From: Talpa occidentalis | Lineage: Eukaryota; Chordata; Mammalia; Eulipotyphla; Talpidae | Assembly (NCBI RefSeq): GCF_014898055.3 | Contig: NW_023601754.1 | Span: 47,485,013 to 47,549,012, forward strand | Direction: 5' to 3' | DNA: 64,000 nt | In this document: one piece after another, positions 10,701 through 22,700 of the stretch | Numbering within the stretch: the first letter of the stretch is position 1 | Layout: each line of letters opens with the position of its first letter | The notes under the pieces: model-generated | Database searches by the model: none | What the model was told of the DNA's origin: nothing | Seen by the model: only the letters and a program-made list of their open reading frames with translations | Translations under genes and position numbers: made by a program

Positions 10701-13700
10701 TGAAAAAAAAAAAATACAAAAGAAATAAGGAGTAAAACAAACAAACAAATGAAAACTCACTCTTAGATGATGAAAACAAAATGGTGGCCGCCAAAGGTAA
10801 AGAGTTGGGGGATAGGCAAGTCAGGTAAAGGCGGGTGGACTGTTTGGGGGTAGATGGAAATTGGAATTTTAGTCTACAGATACAGAAGCTACAAATGTGC
10901 ACAACTGAAACTTAACATCATCTTCTAAACCAATGTGACTTCAATGCATTAGAACAAAAATTGCATTGCTCCAGCACACTGGCCACATTTCCAGCATCTA
11001 ATTGTTGCACACCCAGCACAGATGGAGAACATTCCATCACAGGAAGCTCCATCAGACTGCCTGCTCTAGCCCTCATGGACACGCCTGGCCTCCCCTACTC
11101 TGCACTCACCTCCCTGCATTGGGACAGGTTAATTCATTCGTTCCACAAATATTTACTGAGCAAATGCTCCGTGCCAGGGGTTGTTCTAAACACCACAGAT
11201 GCAGCCATAAACAAGCAGACAAAATTCACTGCTCATATAAGAGGTAGGCAGACCACAAACAAACCAAACTGGAAATGAACAAGTGAAATAAACTGTGGCT
11301 CAGATGGAGGTGAGGATGGGAGCGAGAGAGTGTGATTTGGCACAGTGCAGTCAAGGGAGGCCTTCTTGAAAGGGTATAATATGAATAAACTCCTGGGCCT
11401 CCCGGGTGGCGTAGGGGTCGAGTCTCAGGGCTATTACCACTATGGCTGGAGTTTGATCCCCGGCCAGGGAGCTGACCCACATGGCACAGCAGACCTCTCC
11501 TGTCTCCCTGCTGCTCCCCTCAGCAGTGTATCTCAGTTTATTTTCAGTAGATCCGCCTGTTTTGCTTCCCACTCTGAGTCTCTGGTGAATCTCTCACAAA
11601 TCCCTCCGCCCCACACCTCTGGCCTGCACCCCAGTTTTTCTACCTCCAAAAAAAGACAGAAAATCCTTTTTTAAAAAAATGAGTAAACTCCTTAAGGAGT
11701 TAAAGGAGGGAGCCATGCCTTCATCCAGGGAGAAGCATGCTGGTTAGAGGGCGCAGCAAGTGCAAAGGCTCTAAGGTGGAAGGGAGTCTGGCAAGCTCAA
11801 GGGGCAGTCCAGAGGCCTGTGTGTCTGTGGGTTGGCAGGTCTGAGGGATGGGGGATGGATCAGGAAGGAGGGAGAGGGGTGATTATGGGTAGAATCTGGT
11901 AGTTTGGGATATCTTCTCCCTGGAGAGGCCTCCTTCTGTCATACTGCCTCATAACCCCTTCCACGTGTCCCAGTTGAGAGTTACTATAATTACTTGCTGT
12001 TGTCTGCCTCCCTGGGCACCTAGTCTACCCCGTACACATTCTACTCTCCTTCTTTGGTAGAAAACCTCAATCTTATTTGGCATCTATAGAGACTACATTT
12101 CCCAGCCTCCCTTGCAGCCAGATGGGCCATGGGGCTAAGGCTGACCAACAAGCATATATGAAAGTGTTGTGTGTTACTTCTGGGAAATCTCATCAGAGGT
12201 AACCCAAGATGTAGCAATGCCCTCTTTGCCCTTCTGCCTTTCCCTTTTTCCTTGTTCCTGCTACCTGGGATGCTGGTGCAATTGCTTGAGCTTCAGCAGT
12301 CATCTTGGACTATGAGGTGACTTTGTGTTTGGAAACAAGGCTAGATGGGTGGAGCAAAAAGCAGAAGGATACTAGGTCCTTATGACCACGGAGGCTGCCA
12401 CACCTGCCAGAACTCCCTACTCCAGACTTAATTTAACATGAACTTAAAGAGGCATTTAAGGGCACTCAAGCCTCTGTTATTTGGAGGTTTATCTAACATC
12501 CAACAGAACCCAATTCTGGAACCTGCCCTTCCTGTGGCCCAAATTGGGAGTTCTCTAAGGAAAATGATCTTGATTGACTGGCTCACTCTTCACACCGAGG
12601 GCTGAGAAGCCAGCCCAGCACATTTGTGTAGAATGGAGGGACTGGGGGTGATACAAGACAACCTCACAAGATGGGGGGGCCTGAAGGCAAAACCCCAGCC
12701 CTGTTCCTCTGAACACCCACTGAAATAGCACCAGGATGGTTCCAGCAGGCGTCAGGGTCTCCCGAGAGTACCCCGACTTCACCCACTCTCCTCATTTTGC
12801 TCCTCTCCACATCTGATTCGCAGCCTGCCCGACTTTTTGTGACTTGGCTGAATGTTTTTCTCAGACCTTCTCCTTAAGCCTCATCCAAATACCCTGTTGC
12901 ATCAGGTCCTGTGTCTACTGATGAAATCTGTAGCACCAGGGAGCCAAACCCCCAAAATGAGAGAGAGAGCTTGGGTGGTTGCAAAGAGACAGATACAGAA
13001 AGAAAAGGGAGACATTTTCAAGTCACTTGCAAGTCACTTGACCAGCTGCTTTCCAGTGTCCTCACTGAATCCTCCAACAGATGCAGGTATTTGGGATGGG
13101 GACGCCCGCTGGGCGATAATGAAAGAGGCTGCGGGTCAGAGAAGAGGCTCCTCCTGGCCAGCCACTGAGTAAGGAGGTTTCAAAGCTATTGGAGGAAGGA
13201 GATCAAAAGGCTAGAGTATTCCAAGCTCAAATAGGAGGGGTGAAGAGGGGGGCAGACGGCGAAGAGAAGGGGCTGTGTCCCGTGGGAAGGACCCACGGAC
13301 CACCGAGGAGGGATGGCTGGAAGGCACAGAGAGCAAGGGTGCATTCTGGGGATGGCAGGGAGGCGGCAACTGGGAGGCAGGCGAGGGAGGCGGGGTGGGC
13401 GTGGCCAGAGGGTCAGGGGCGGGGGCAGGGCGAGGGGCGGGGCCAGAGGGACAGGCGAGGGGCGGGGCCAGAGCGAGGCCAGGGGCGGGGCCAGTGAGAG
13501 GAGCGGGGCCAGAGGGACAGGGGAGGGGCAAGGCGAGGGCGGGGCCAGAGGGACAGGGCGAGGGGCGGGGCCAGAGGGACAGGGGCGGGGTCAGGGCGAG
13601 GGCGGGGCCAGAGGGACAAGGGCGGGGCAGGGCGAGGGCGGGGCCAGAGGGACGGGGAGGGGGCAGGGTGGTGGCGCAGGCGTCACGGCGACAGGTAGGG

Positions 13701-16700
13701 TGGCCCTGACAGAAGCGGAGAGACATCGGATTCTAAAATCGACACCTGGAAGTGGAAAAGGAAGGATTTAAGCTGGGTCAGCTTGACATAAGAGGGGTCA
13801 GAGTGGCGGAGATGTCAGACTGGGAGAGGAGCCCCCAGAGCGTAGGAGGCGGCAGCGGCGACCGGCTCAAGGTGGGACGAGCTGCCCTCCAGCAACAACC
13901 AGGCAGCAGCCGCGCCCACGCAGGGGTATAGCCAATCAGAGCGCGCCGTCTTCGTGGCGTCACCCGCTGCCGGGCAGACTCCTCCTAGTGAGTAAGCCAG
14001 AGTCTGGCTCCACTTCTGCACCTTCCCTGGCGCGTGGCCGTGGCTTGGGCGCCCTGGTGGCCAGGTGTGTGCCCTGGTGGTGTGCATGGGCGGGGCCTCA
14101 AGGGGCTGGGGAACCCGCGCCAAGGGGGTACAGATGGGGGAACAGAGAAAATGGGGACTACGAGAGAGATGGGGAGAGACAAAAGAGGGGGCTACCAGGT
14201 GAAGAGTCATAACTGGAGAGACAGGAAGGGGAAATGAGGCAGCAATGGGGAGAAAAAGGGACCAGAAGAGGCAGGGAGAGAAAGGGGGCCCTGAAATGGA
14301 GAGGGCCAGGGACTGCAGCCACCGCAGGTGGTGAAGAGAATCAGAGGGAGAAACTGAGTCCAGAGACAGCACCCACAGAGAACTCAGAGACTGAGGGTGG
14401 GGTGACTAGGGACCCTCCAGGGTAGGTGACCAGGTCACAGACGGTAGCTGAGCAAGCCAAGGCACAATGAATGGAGGACGGATGGACTGCTAGCGGAGTC
14501 CAGTGGGTCTGCCTGGGGTCTGCGTCCCCCATCTTGGGGTGGGTGCAACTCCCCAGCCATGAATGGCGGGAGAAAAGTGGGAGTTCCAGCAGAGAAAGAT
14601 GACCACGGGCCTCCAGGAGCTGCAGGGGCCAGACCCTCTGAAAACCTAGGAGAGCACCTCTGGGCTTCACTTCTAGGGAGCTGGGTGGGTGGGCAGCTGT
14701 TTTTTTCACTGATCTATGTCTGGGCCCATCTAGGGGTGTCTTTGGAGTTTAGGGGGTGAATTCTCTGAGAGCCAGGTCGTCTCTGTCTGGTAGTCCCAGT
14801 TCACAGAGGTAGAGGCCAGCACTGGCTGCCCGGCACCTGGTGGGTGTTCCCTGGATTTGTTCAATAAATGAAAACAGGACTCGCCTGAATCTGTTACTGG
14901 AAACTGCAGTGAGCCTGATACACTGCTGCGGGGTCCCTGGGGCGCATGCGGAGTTCACTGGTGCGTCACAGCGGGTCTGCAGTTTGTTATTTTATGTGGG
15001 GGGGGGGATGGGGGGAGCCATCTGTTGAGAGCCTGCTGGGCTAGAGATTGATGTCATCTAATCCTCCTAAGAACTGGGCTCGTCTGGCTTTAGCCCCATT
15101 TTACAGAACAGCAAACCCAGATGCAGAGAAGTTAAGTAACACGGTCCAAAGTGACATGTGAAGTGAGAGGAAGTCAGGATTTCTATCCGCATCCTGTGCT
15201 ATTACAGAGCTTCCGAGCATGAGAAGCAAAGAGCTGTGGAGGGGAAGGTTACAGGAGGGGGTTGGAATTCAGAGGGTGGAGGGGGAGAGACACAGACTGG
15301 AAAGAGGAATAATGAAATGGATTATTGCGGGTACACCCCAGGCCTCCCATAAAGAATGAATGAATGAATGAATGAATGACTCTCACGGTGTTCTAAGTCC
15401 AGCTAAGGCAAACCCAGGGCTAAAGATTTTCGCCTTGGAATGCTGTGACTTAGTGGTTCTCAATTGGAAATGACTTTGCCACAACTTTGGTTGTGAGGCT
15501 CAGAGGAAGCGTCTCTGGCAGAGGCCACAGAGGCATCTGCCCATTTTACAACACACAGGACATCCCACAACAGGATGATCCAGCCCTCAAGACAGCCCAT
15601 GCTCCCTATTGGTCGTACTTCCTGTAAAGTCACCGTGCAGTGCATTCATCAGCAGATCAATGCATAACTTTGATGTGTTTGTTTAAAGACCTTATTTAGG
15701 GCCTCTCTGGAGGCACAGGGGTTAAGTCTCAACACTATGAAGCTATCGGCAGCCACTGCAGCATGAGTTCTATACCCCCATGGCGCAGCAGACCTCTCCT
15801 GTCTCCCCGCTGCTCCCCTCAGCAGTGTGTTTCAGAGGATCCTCCTATTCAGCTCCCCACTCTGTCTCTGGTGAATCCTCTCACTCCCCCACACCTCTGG
15901 CCTGTGCCCCAGCTCTTGTACGTATAAATAAATAAAATAAAATCTTTTTTTTAAAAAAGATCTTAATACCATTAATTTATTCACATTGAACTCAGGGTTC
16001 AATTGACACACTGAACTGTATCTACAGAGGAAGCCGGACTAACACGTGTTTTCTCCGTGAACCTTCTGGCGCCAGCCAGCACTGCAGCAGCAGCTCGGGC
16101 CACTCCAAACCACAAGCCCCCAGCCCACGGCAGGAACAGTGCAGAACACAGCACTAAATAGGCCTTGAAAAGGAGAACTGACGCGAGAAGGCACACCCGG
16201 CTAGGCCCCCCCTCAGCTGGGAAAGCGCCCTTTGACCCATGCAAATTTTCACTCTGAGGACGGCAGAGCAGAGAAAAATCAGGGAATACTGATTTGAGGA
16301 TTACAAATAATTTTAGCGAGTCACTTCACAAATAAGGAATCGCAAAAAGCCACAACTGATGGTCTCAGCGGTGCAGATGTTAGAAACTCCGGTGCAGGGA
16401 AAGAAGACTGGGCTCCCCTGCTCCCGGAGACCTCAAGCCACCCAAATCTCTAAGACCCCATTTCATTCTGTAACAATGGGGTGCTCTCCCCTCCTTCCGG
16501 AGGGGAAGTTTGCTGAAGAATTGTGAAGAGGTACCAGAAGAGGAGGGAGGATGAGAGCAGATCAAGAAAGAAAACACACAAAAAAGTAGAAGCCCAGAGG
16601 ACGTCGGTTTGCGCGCCACACAAGGAAGAACTTTCTAGAAGTTAATCCAAATGCAGAATAAACAAGAGGTGATGAGCGCCACGGGAAATGAGCGCCTCCA

Positions 16701-19700
16701 GATGTTAGCATCACCAGAAGTGAGCGCCGCCAGAAATGAGCAGGCGTCAGGACTTGACGCCATGGCGCTACCATGGCGCTACCATTGTGTTTCCAATTCT
16801 CACGCGGACCTTGGGCCGTGGAGACATCCCCAGGGATCTCAACTTCCCTGAGAAACCAGGAGCCAGTGTGGAGTGAGGGGGTGCGCCACCAAGTCCTGGG
16901 AAGAGACCCCTCTACATCTGAAAGAAATTCTAGGAATGGGGCCCGCAGTGCCTGTTTGAGTCTATACTAGCTCCTCTAGGCTGGGTGTGCTAATCCTTAG
17001 GGATCCACACACTTGGACAGGGAGGGAGTGGAGGAACACAGGCAGAGAGGGGCCTGCAGACCCAGGGCACCAGACCCTGACCGCCTGGCCTGAAGTTCTG
17101 ACTCCCTCTCTGAGCCTCAGTTTCCCCCGTCCATGGGCTAACAACCTTCCGCGCCTCCCAAGGGGAGTCTAAGGAATGCATCGGACCATGGCTAGTGCGC
17201 CGGACACGACCGACACCCACGGCAGGTTAGCCTGTTCAAGGGAAAGGCCGGAAGAGCAGAGACGCAGATAATTATGCTTCATGTCCACGCCATGTCAAGC
17301 ACCTGATCGGTGCTGGGCCTGGGCAGGGATCTCCACCTGTATCACTTTACCTTCCCTGCGACCCTCCAGGAGGGGCAGGGATGGACGAGACAGCCACCAT
17401 GAGAAGCAGGAATGCAGAGCAGTGAAGACTCGAGAGACATGGAAAATGGGGGCGAGAAAACGAGGGAGAAGATGGGCAAAGAGGAAAGACGCCCCAGGTG
17501 GGCCGAGAGGAGTGGCGTGGACCCCTGGAAGTGTGGTGCCCCCCCAGCACCAGCATTTATCACCGAGGTCAGAAGGGAACAAAAGGAAAGGAATAGAGGC
17601 CTGCGTACCTCCCACGCTTCCTCCCCCACCTCCTGGGCCCAGGTCCCCAGACCAGACCGCCTACCTCAGTGGCAAAGAAGCCTTTGGGTCGGTGTTTGCC
17701 CAGGGAGGCGAGGCCACCGGGCGCGGGACTCTCACTGGCACTGATGGTCTGCTGAGCTGCGGCCAAAATCTCGTCCAGTTTGTCTGGGGAGGAGAGGGCG
17801 GAGGAGGCAGCGGGTTCAGAGCCAGGGCTGCCCCAGCAGAAAAGGGGTGTCTGCCTCCACCCCTGAGGACAACAGCCCTGCTTAGAGACAACCACCCAGA
17901 CGGCCAGAAGGGACCCAGAGATGGCAAGGGGGAGGCTGACACAGGGCAGCCCTCCTGGGATGGGGGAAGCAGCGCGGGGAGACTGAGTCACACACGGGTG
18001 CTCGGATTCGATGGCCGGGACAAGGTTGGGGTGTGAAGGGGGTCGGCACAGGCCGAAGGGGGAGAGTGGATGCGGCACCCCAGGGGGACATAGGGCCAGG
18101 GCCCACCCCCCAGGCCTGCGCAGCAGCTTACTGAGAGCCATCTGGTACACGGTCCGCTTTTTCTCCATGCTGGGCACCGGCGGCGGCTGCTGCTCATACT
18201 CTGTGGGCAAAGGACAGCGATGACGTTCAGCCGCGCCTGGGGGGCGTGGCGGAGCGGGTGGCCCGTGGGCGTGGCCAGCGGGTGGGTGCAAGCGCGAGTG
18301 GGGCAGTGAGGGGCAGTGAGGGGCCGGGTCGCGGAGGGACTGGCCCGCCGGCGGGATCGGGACCGGGACGGGGGCCCTCCCGCCAGTCCTGTGCCCACTC
18401 ACCACTCTTCTTCTTCCAGGGGGAGACTAGCCCGGGGGAGAGGCAGTAGAGGAGCCAAGAGTTAGGACTTCAGGGGAAGGCGAGGGCCCCCTCTCTGGAA
18501 CGCCTGCCTCCCTTGGGGCCCAGGGTAGGGGAGAGGGTGGGAGCGATCAGCTGCCCGACCCAGCCCTGTCACGGGACACCGGACCCCCAGGTCCAGTGGG
18601 TCAGGTCTGGAGGGAGGGCCTCGCCTTCCTTCTGTCAGTGGGGGTGGGCTGGGGTGGGGTGGGACAGCTGCAAAAGGGGGCCAGAAGAAAGCAAACCAGG
18701 CCCGCAGAGAGGGACAGAGACACCCAGAGAGAGACCCCGACAGAGAAACAGACACGAGGACAGGAAAGCGACTCTCAGACGCCCTTCCCCAGCGACACAC
18801 ACGCAGGCCAGAGCGTCTGACGCAAGGACTGGGGACAGGATGCGGACGAGGACCCTGGGTCACTAACGACACTAACAAACTCAAGGGACAGTCCAGCCCT
18901 CTGCCCCTCTCCCTCCAGCCCCTTGGCCCGACAGCCCCCTAGGCTCACCCATCTCCTCCAACTCTGAGGTCATGGACTTGGAACGCAGGGAGATGGCTGG
19001 GGGCGGGAGTCGCTTTGCCTGCTGGGGTGCTGAAAGGGTGAGGGTGGGGGTCAGGCACCGGCTCCATGGGGGTGAAGCCCCGACAGGGCCCCCAGAGCTC
19101 CAGAACCGCTGTTGACAGCACGCGGAGCCCTCCCTGCCTCAGTTTCTCCCCAGAAGGGCCATGAACAGGCAGCCTTGGGGACGGGAGGCTGGTGGTGGTG
19201 GGGACCGGCCATCAGGGCTCCTGCGGGCCTGAGACTGGCGGTGGCGGCGGTGAGTGGGGTATCCAGGCCTGGACGCACGGAGGGGAGGCGCACCTTTCTT
19301 GTGGACGGCCTCATCCATGTCCGGGTGCCTGGTGACCATGACCACCTTGACCATGAGCGTGTTGCCGCCTTGGCGGATCATGTTCACCACCTGGCGGTGG
19401 CCCACCTTCACCACGTTCTGCCCGTTCACCTGTGGCACAGAGCGCCCCGACAAGTGAGGGCTGCGGCTTCCAGCCCCACCGTCTCCGACAAGTGATCTCA
19501 CCCAACCTGGGACAAGCGGGCCTCTGCCCCTCCCCCGCTCCCCAACACCCCCACCCTCCTTCAAGACCCCGCTACTCTGTTCCTGTGATTCTCCTGGCCC
19601 CGGGGCTGGGACCCCACAATTCACCCCTCTCCTTCCTTGTCCCCTAGGTGTGTGTGTGCTCGGGGACAGCTCCGAGTCACCCCGGGACTCTTTCTGCAAG

Positions 19701-22700
19701 GCTTTGGGTTGGAATTGCTGAAGGAAGCAGAGACCGTGGGCTGGGGCGCCAGGGCGCCCAAGGAGAATGTGGACCCCGGGCAGCCAGGGCCTGGGGTATA
19801 TCCCGAGGGGCCGGGGGATCTATCCCCAGGGCCCCGTGAGTCCAGGCCAGGGAGGCACCTGGCCGGGGCTGGCTCACCTCGATGAGGAAGTCTCCCATGC
19901 GCAGCCCGGCTCGCCATGCCACGCCGCCCTCGTCCACGGACTCCAGGTACTGCAGCGCCGGGAAGGCCGGCGTGGGGGTGAACTCCTCGATGGGGGTCTG
20001 CGCTGCAGATGGGGAGGAGCCGGCGGGGTCGGAGGGGAGGGGGTGGAGAGGCCGAGCAGGGGATGGGGCTCAGACCCAAGTCACGGAGGCCTCACCGTAG
20101 CTGTGGGACCAGCACCCAGGGGTGGGGTGGTGGGTGGGCGGGGTCCCTTCCCTATTATTCCCCCCCACCCCCGGCCCTCTTGCTGGGTCACAGAGCCCTC
20201 CCCCGGCCCCTCCCCGGCTGGCACTCACCCTTGGCCCCCCGGAGCACGAACCCAAAGCCCTCGCTGTCCTTCTTCTGCAGCAAAACTGTCTTCTCCTTAA
20301 TGATGTAATCGCTGGCGGGGAGGGGGCCAGAGAGAGATCATGAGACGGGGGGCCTGGGCCCCACCATCCACCCAGGGACTCATGCCCCTGCTCCTGGGCC
20401 ATTCACCGCACCTTCTGGAATCTTCCTCGCCCACTCTCAGGTGTGTGTGCCCACAGGCTCCCTCGGAGCCCGGCGTGCGGCTCTCCCACTCGCGCGCTCC
20501 TCACTCACCCCTCCACGCCTCCATCCGCCCCTCCACCCGGCCAGCAGTCACCAAGCCCAGTGGGAACCAGGCGCAGCGCCGGGGCCGGCAGACCACCGGG
20601 TCCCTCGCAGGAGTCCCTGCAGCCACATCCTGCCTGGGGCCTCCAGCCCATGACTTCAATCTCTGGGGCCTCAGTTTCCTCATCTATCACGGAGAACAAT
20701 CGCAGGCTCTCCCTGCCAGCCTGGCGGCGGGAGTCCAGGACAGGCCAGGCTGCATGGGCTCCCTCCGCTGTGCGGCCAGGGCGTGCAGTCACCGAGGCCA
20801 CACAGCGCTCCGAGGGCCTTCCCAAGCGCGCAGGCGGCAGGAGGCCCAGCGGGGTTGGCCCCAGCCTGCCGCGACTCGGCCGCCTCTGCCGTGCACGCGG
20901 GGCACCTGCTTGTGCCTGCTGTGGCTGTGGCCTTGCGAATTAACGCAGCATTCGACGGAGGCCCGCTGGGCTCGCCGCAGGGGGCCTGGAAGGCATGGGT
21001 GCGCAGGGGCACCAGGCCGGCCAGCGCCGCTGCAGACAGCACCATTCCCCCGGTGCAGGAGGTTGTGGTGGGCAGCGCCGACCTGTCTCCCCAGCCGTGC
21101 CTCCTGCGATCAGTGGGTGGGCGCTAGAGTGAGAAGCGCCCTGAAATACCTTCCCTGAGCGCCAAGGGCTCCGGGCTAGCTCGGAAACGGCCCCCGCCCC
21201 CTTCCTCTGTGGTGGGACTCCGCGTGCAGTCCGTCCCCAGGACCCTCAGGAAGTCCTGAGCATCCTGGTTTCCACCCCACTCCCTTCAGGGTACCCAAGA
21301 AGTCGGGGCTGACCAAGAATGCTGCCCCAGCACCCCAGGGTCACGCCTGAAACCCGCCCCGGCACAACGCGCGGACCCCCGAGCGGGTCCCGGCCTTCCC
21401 CCGCAGCCCCAGCACACTCCAGCACCAAGCCAGCCTGCGCCCCGCACGCTCCAGCAGCCTGCCCCCACAGATTCAGCACAACAGCCCTCCACGACTACTC
21501 CAGTATATTTCAGTGACGCCCCCACACATCCCAGTATGCTCCAAGAATAGCTCTCCCGTCACTCGGGTCTCAGGGTATTCCCAAACACACCCCCTGAATC
21601 CATCCCAGCGCACGCCAGGAGCACCCGGTGTGCTCCTGCTGCACTGCAGTGCCCCCTCCTGCACCCCGGTGCTCCCGTGGCTCGAGACTGCCACGTGCTC
21701 TGCCTGCACGTGTGCTGGCCCCCCCCCCCAGGGCCACCAGGTCTCGCTCCACCCAGACACACCTCAGAAGCTGCCCCTGCTCTGGGCTCACGGGGGTGGT
21801 GAGTACGCCACCACCTGCTCGGGCCCCCACCCCGGCCCGCCGCCTGTCTAGCAGGTGGGGGGGAAGGAGGGAGGGGGTCGGCAGGGGGAGAGAGGGCAGA
21901 GGCAGGGCGGGAGGGAGGCAGGGAAGGAGAAAGGGAGGAGGAGGGGCCGAGGCCAGAACAGCGGGTGGACGGGGCCACCAGAAAGGGCTGAGGCCGCGGC
22001 CTGCTCCTGCCCACACAGAGTAGCCACGTGGCCCCACCTTTGTCCCTCCACAAGCTCTGACAACCCCCCCCGAGCCTCCACGTGCCTGCTCCCCCACCTC
22101 CCTTCCAGGGTCCACCAGCAGCCAGCATGCCCTTCAGCTCCCCTTTATTCCTTGCCCACAGCAGGCTCCCTCGCCTTCCTTCACGCCACCACCACCCCCA
22201 GCCCCTGGAGTCTCCCTTTTAGCTGGCCCCCCAACTTTCCCAAACACCCCACCCCACGGTAGAACTCAGTAAAACTCCTGTATCCATCACATGCCAAGAA
22301 GCAATTCGCCCTCTGCAAGGCACTCTCCGAAGCTCTTGGCAGGTGAGGCAGTTAACTCACTGCCAGCCTCTGCGGTCAGAGCGCTGTCTCCCCTGGCCAG
22401 GTGAGGAGACAGCACAGAGGGGCTGAGCCACCCGCCTGAGGTCACCCAGCGAGGGATGCTCTCCAGCAGCACCCAACGACACACTCAGGTGGCCACGGCA
22501 GTTGAAGTCACCACTGCCTCCACAGCACCAAAGCATCTTGAGCATCGCCCCCCCAATTCACCACAAAAGCACCCCTCCAGGGGGAGGCATGTTCACTGAA
22601 ACCCTGCCAAGAGCCAGACACCAGTGCTTCACGCTTCCTCCGCGCAACATCCCTGGGAGGAGCCGGCCGTCACCGCTCCCATGTAACAGCTGAGGAAACT

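Larger units (their letters stand above)
8292..17664 (-). other. SHANK1: Largest SHANK1 intron (9.4 kb)
   Basis: Contains three tRNA-derived SINEs (9770, 11395, 15699), L2/MIR and other old mammal-wide repeat remnants (about 10290-10520, 11120-11290, 11690-11880, 11930-12320, 14815-14880, 15030-15200), a GC-rich minisatellite (13391-13680), a CpG/CCAAT/CRE cluster (13840-14000), a (GAAT)n tract (15353-15380) and a 16-bp tandem repeat (16672-16751). No SHANK1 exon was recognised inside it. Confidence 0.75.

Noticed and set aside
12092..12105. A fourth ACTACATTTCCCAG motif
   Set aside because: It continues into CCTCCCTTGCAGCCAGATG, a sequence I recognise as an old dispersed mammalian repeat, and lacks CpG, CCAAT or other promoter context, so it was not counted as promoter evidence.
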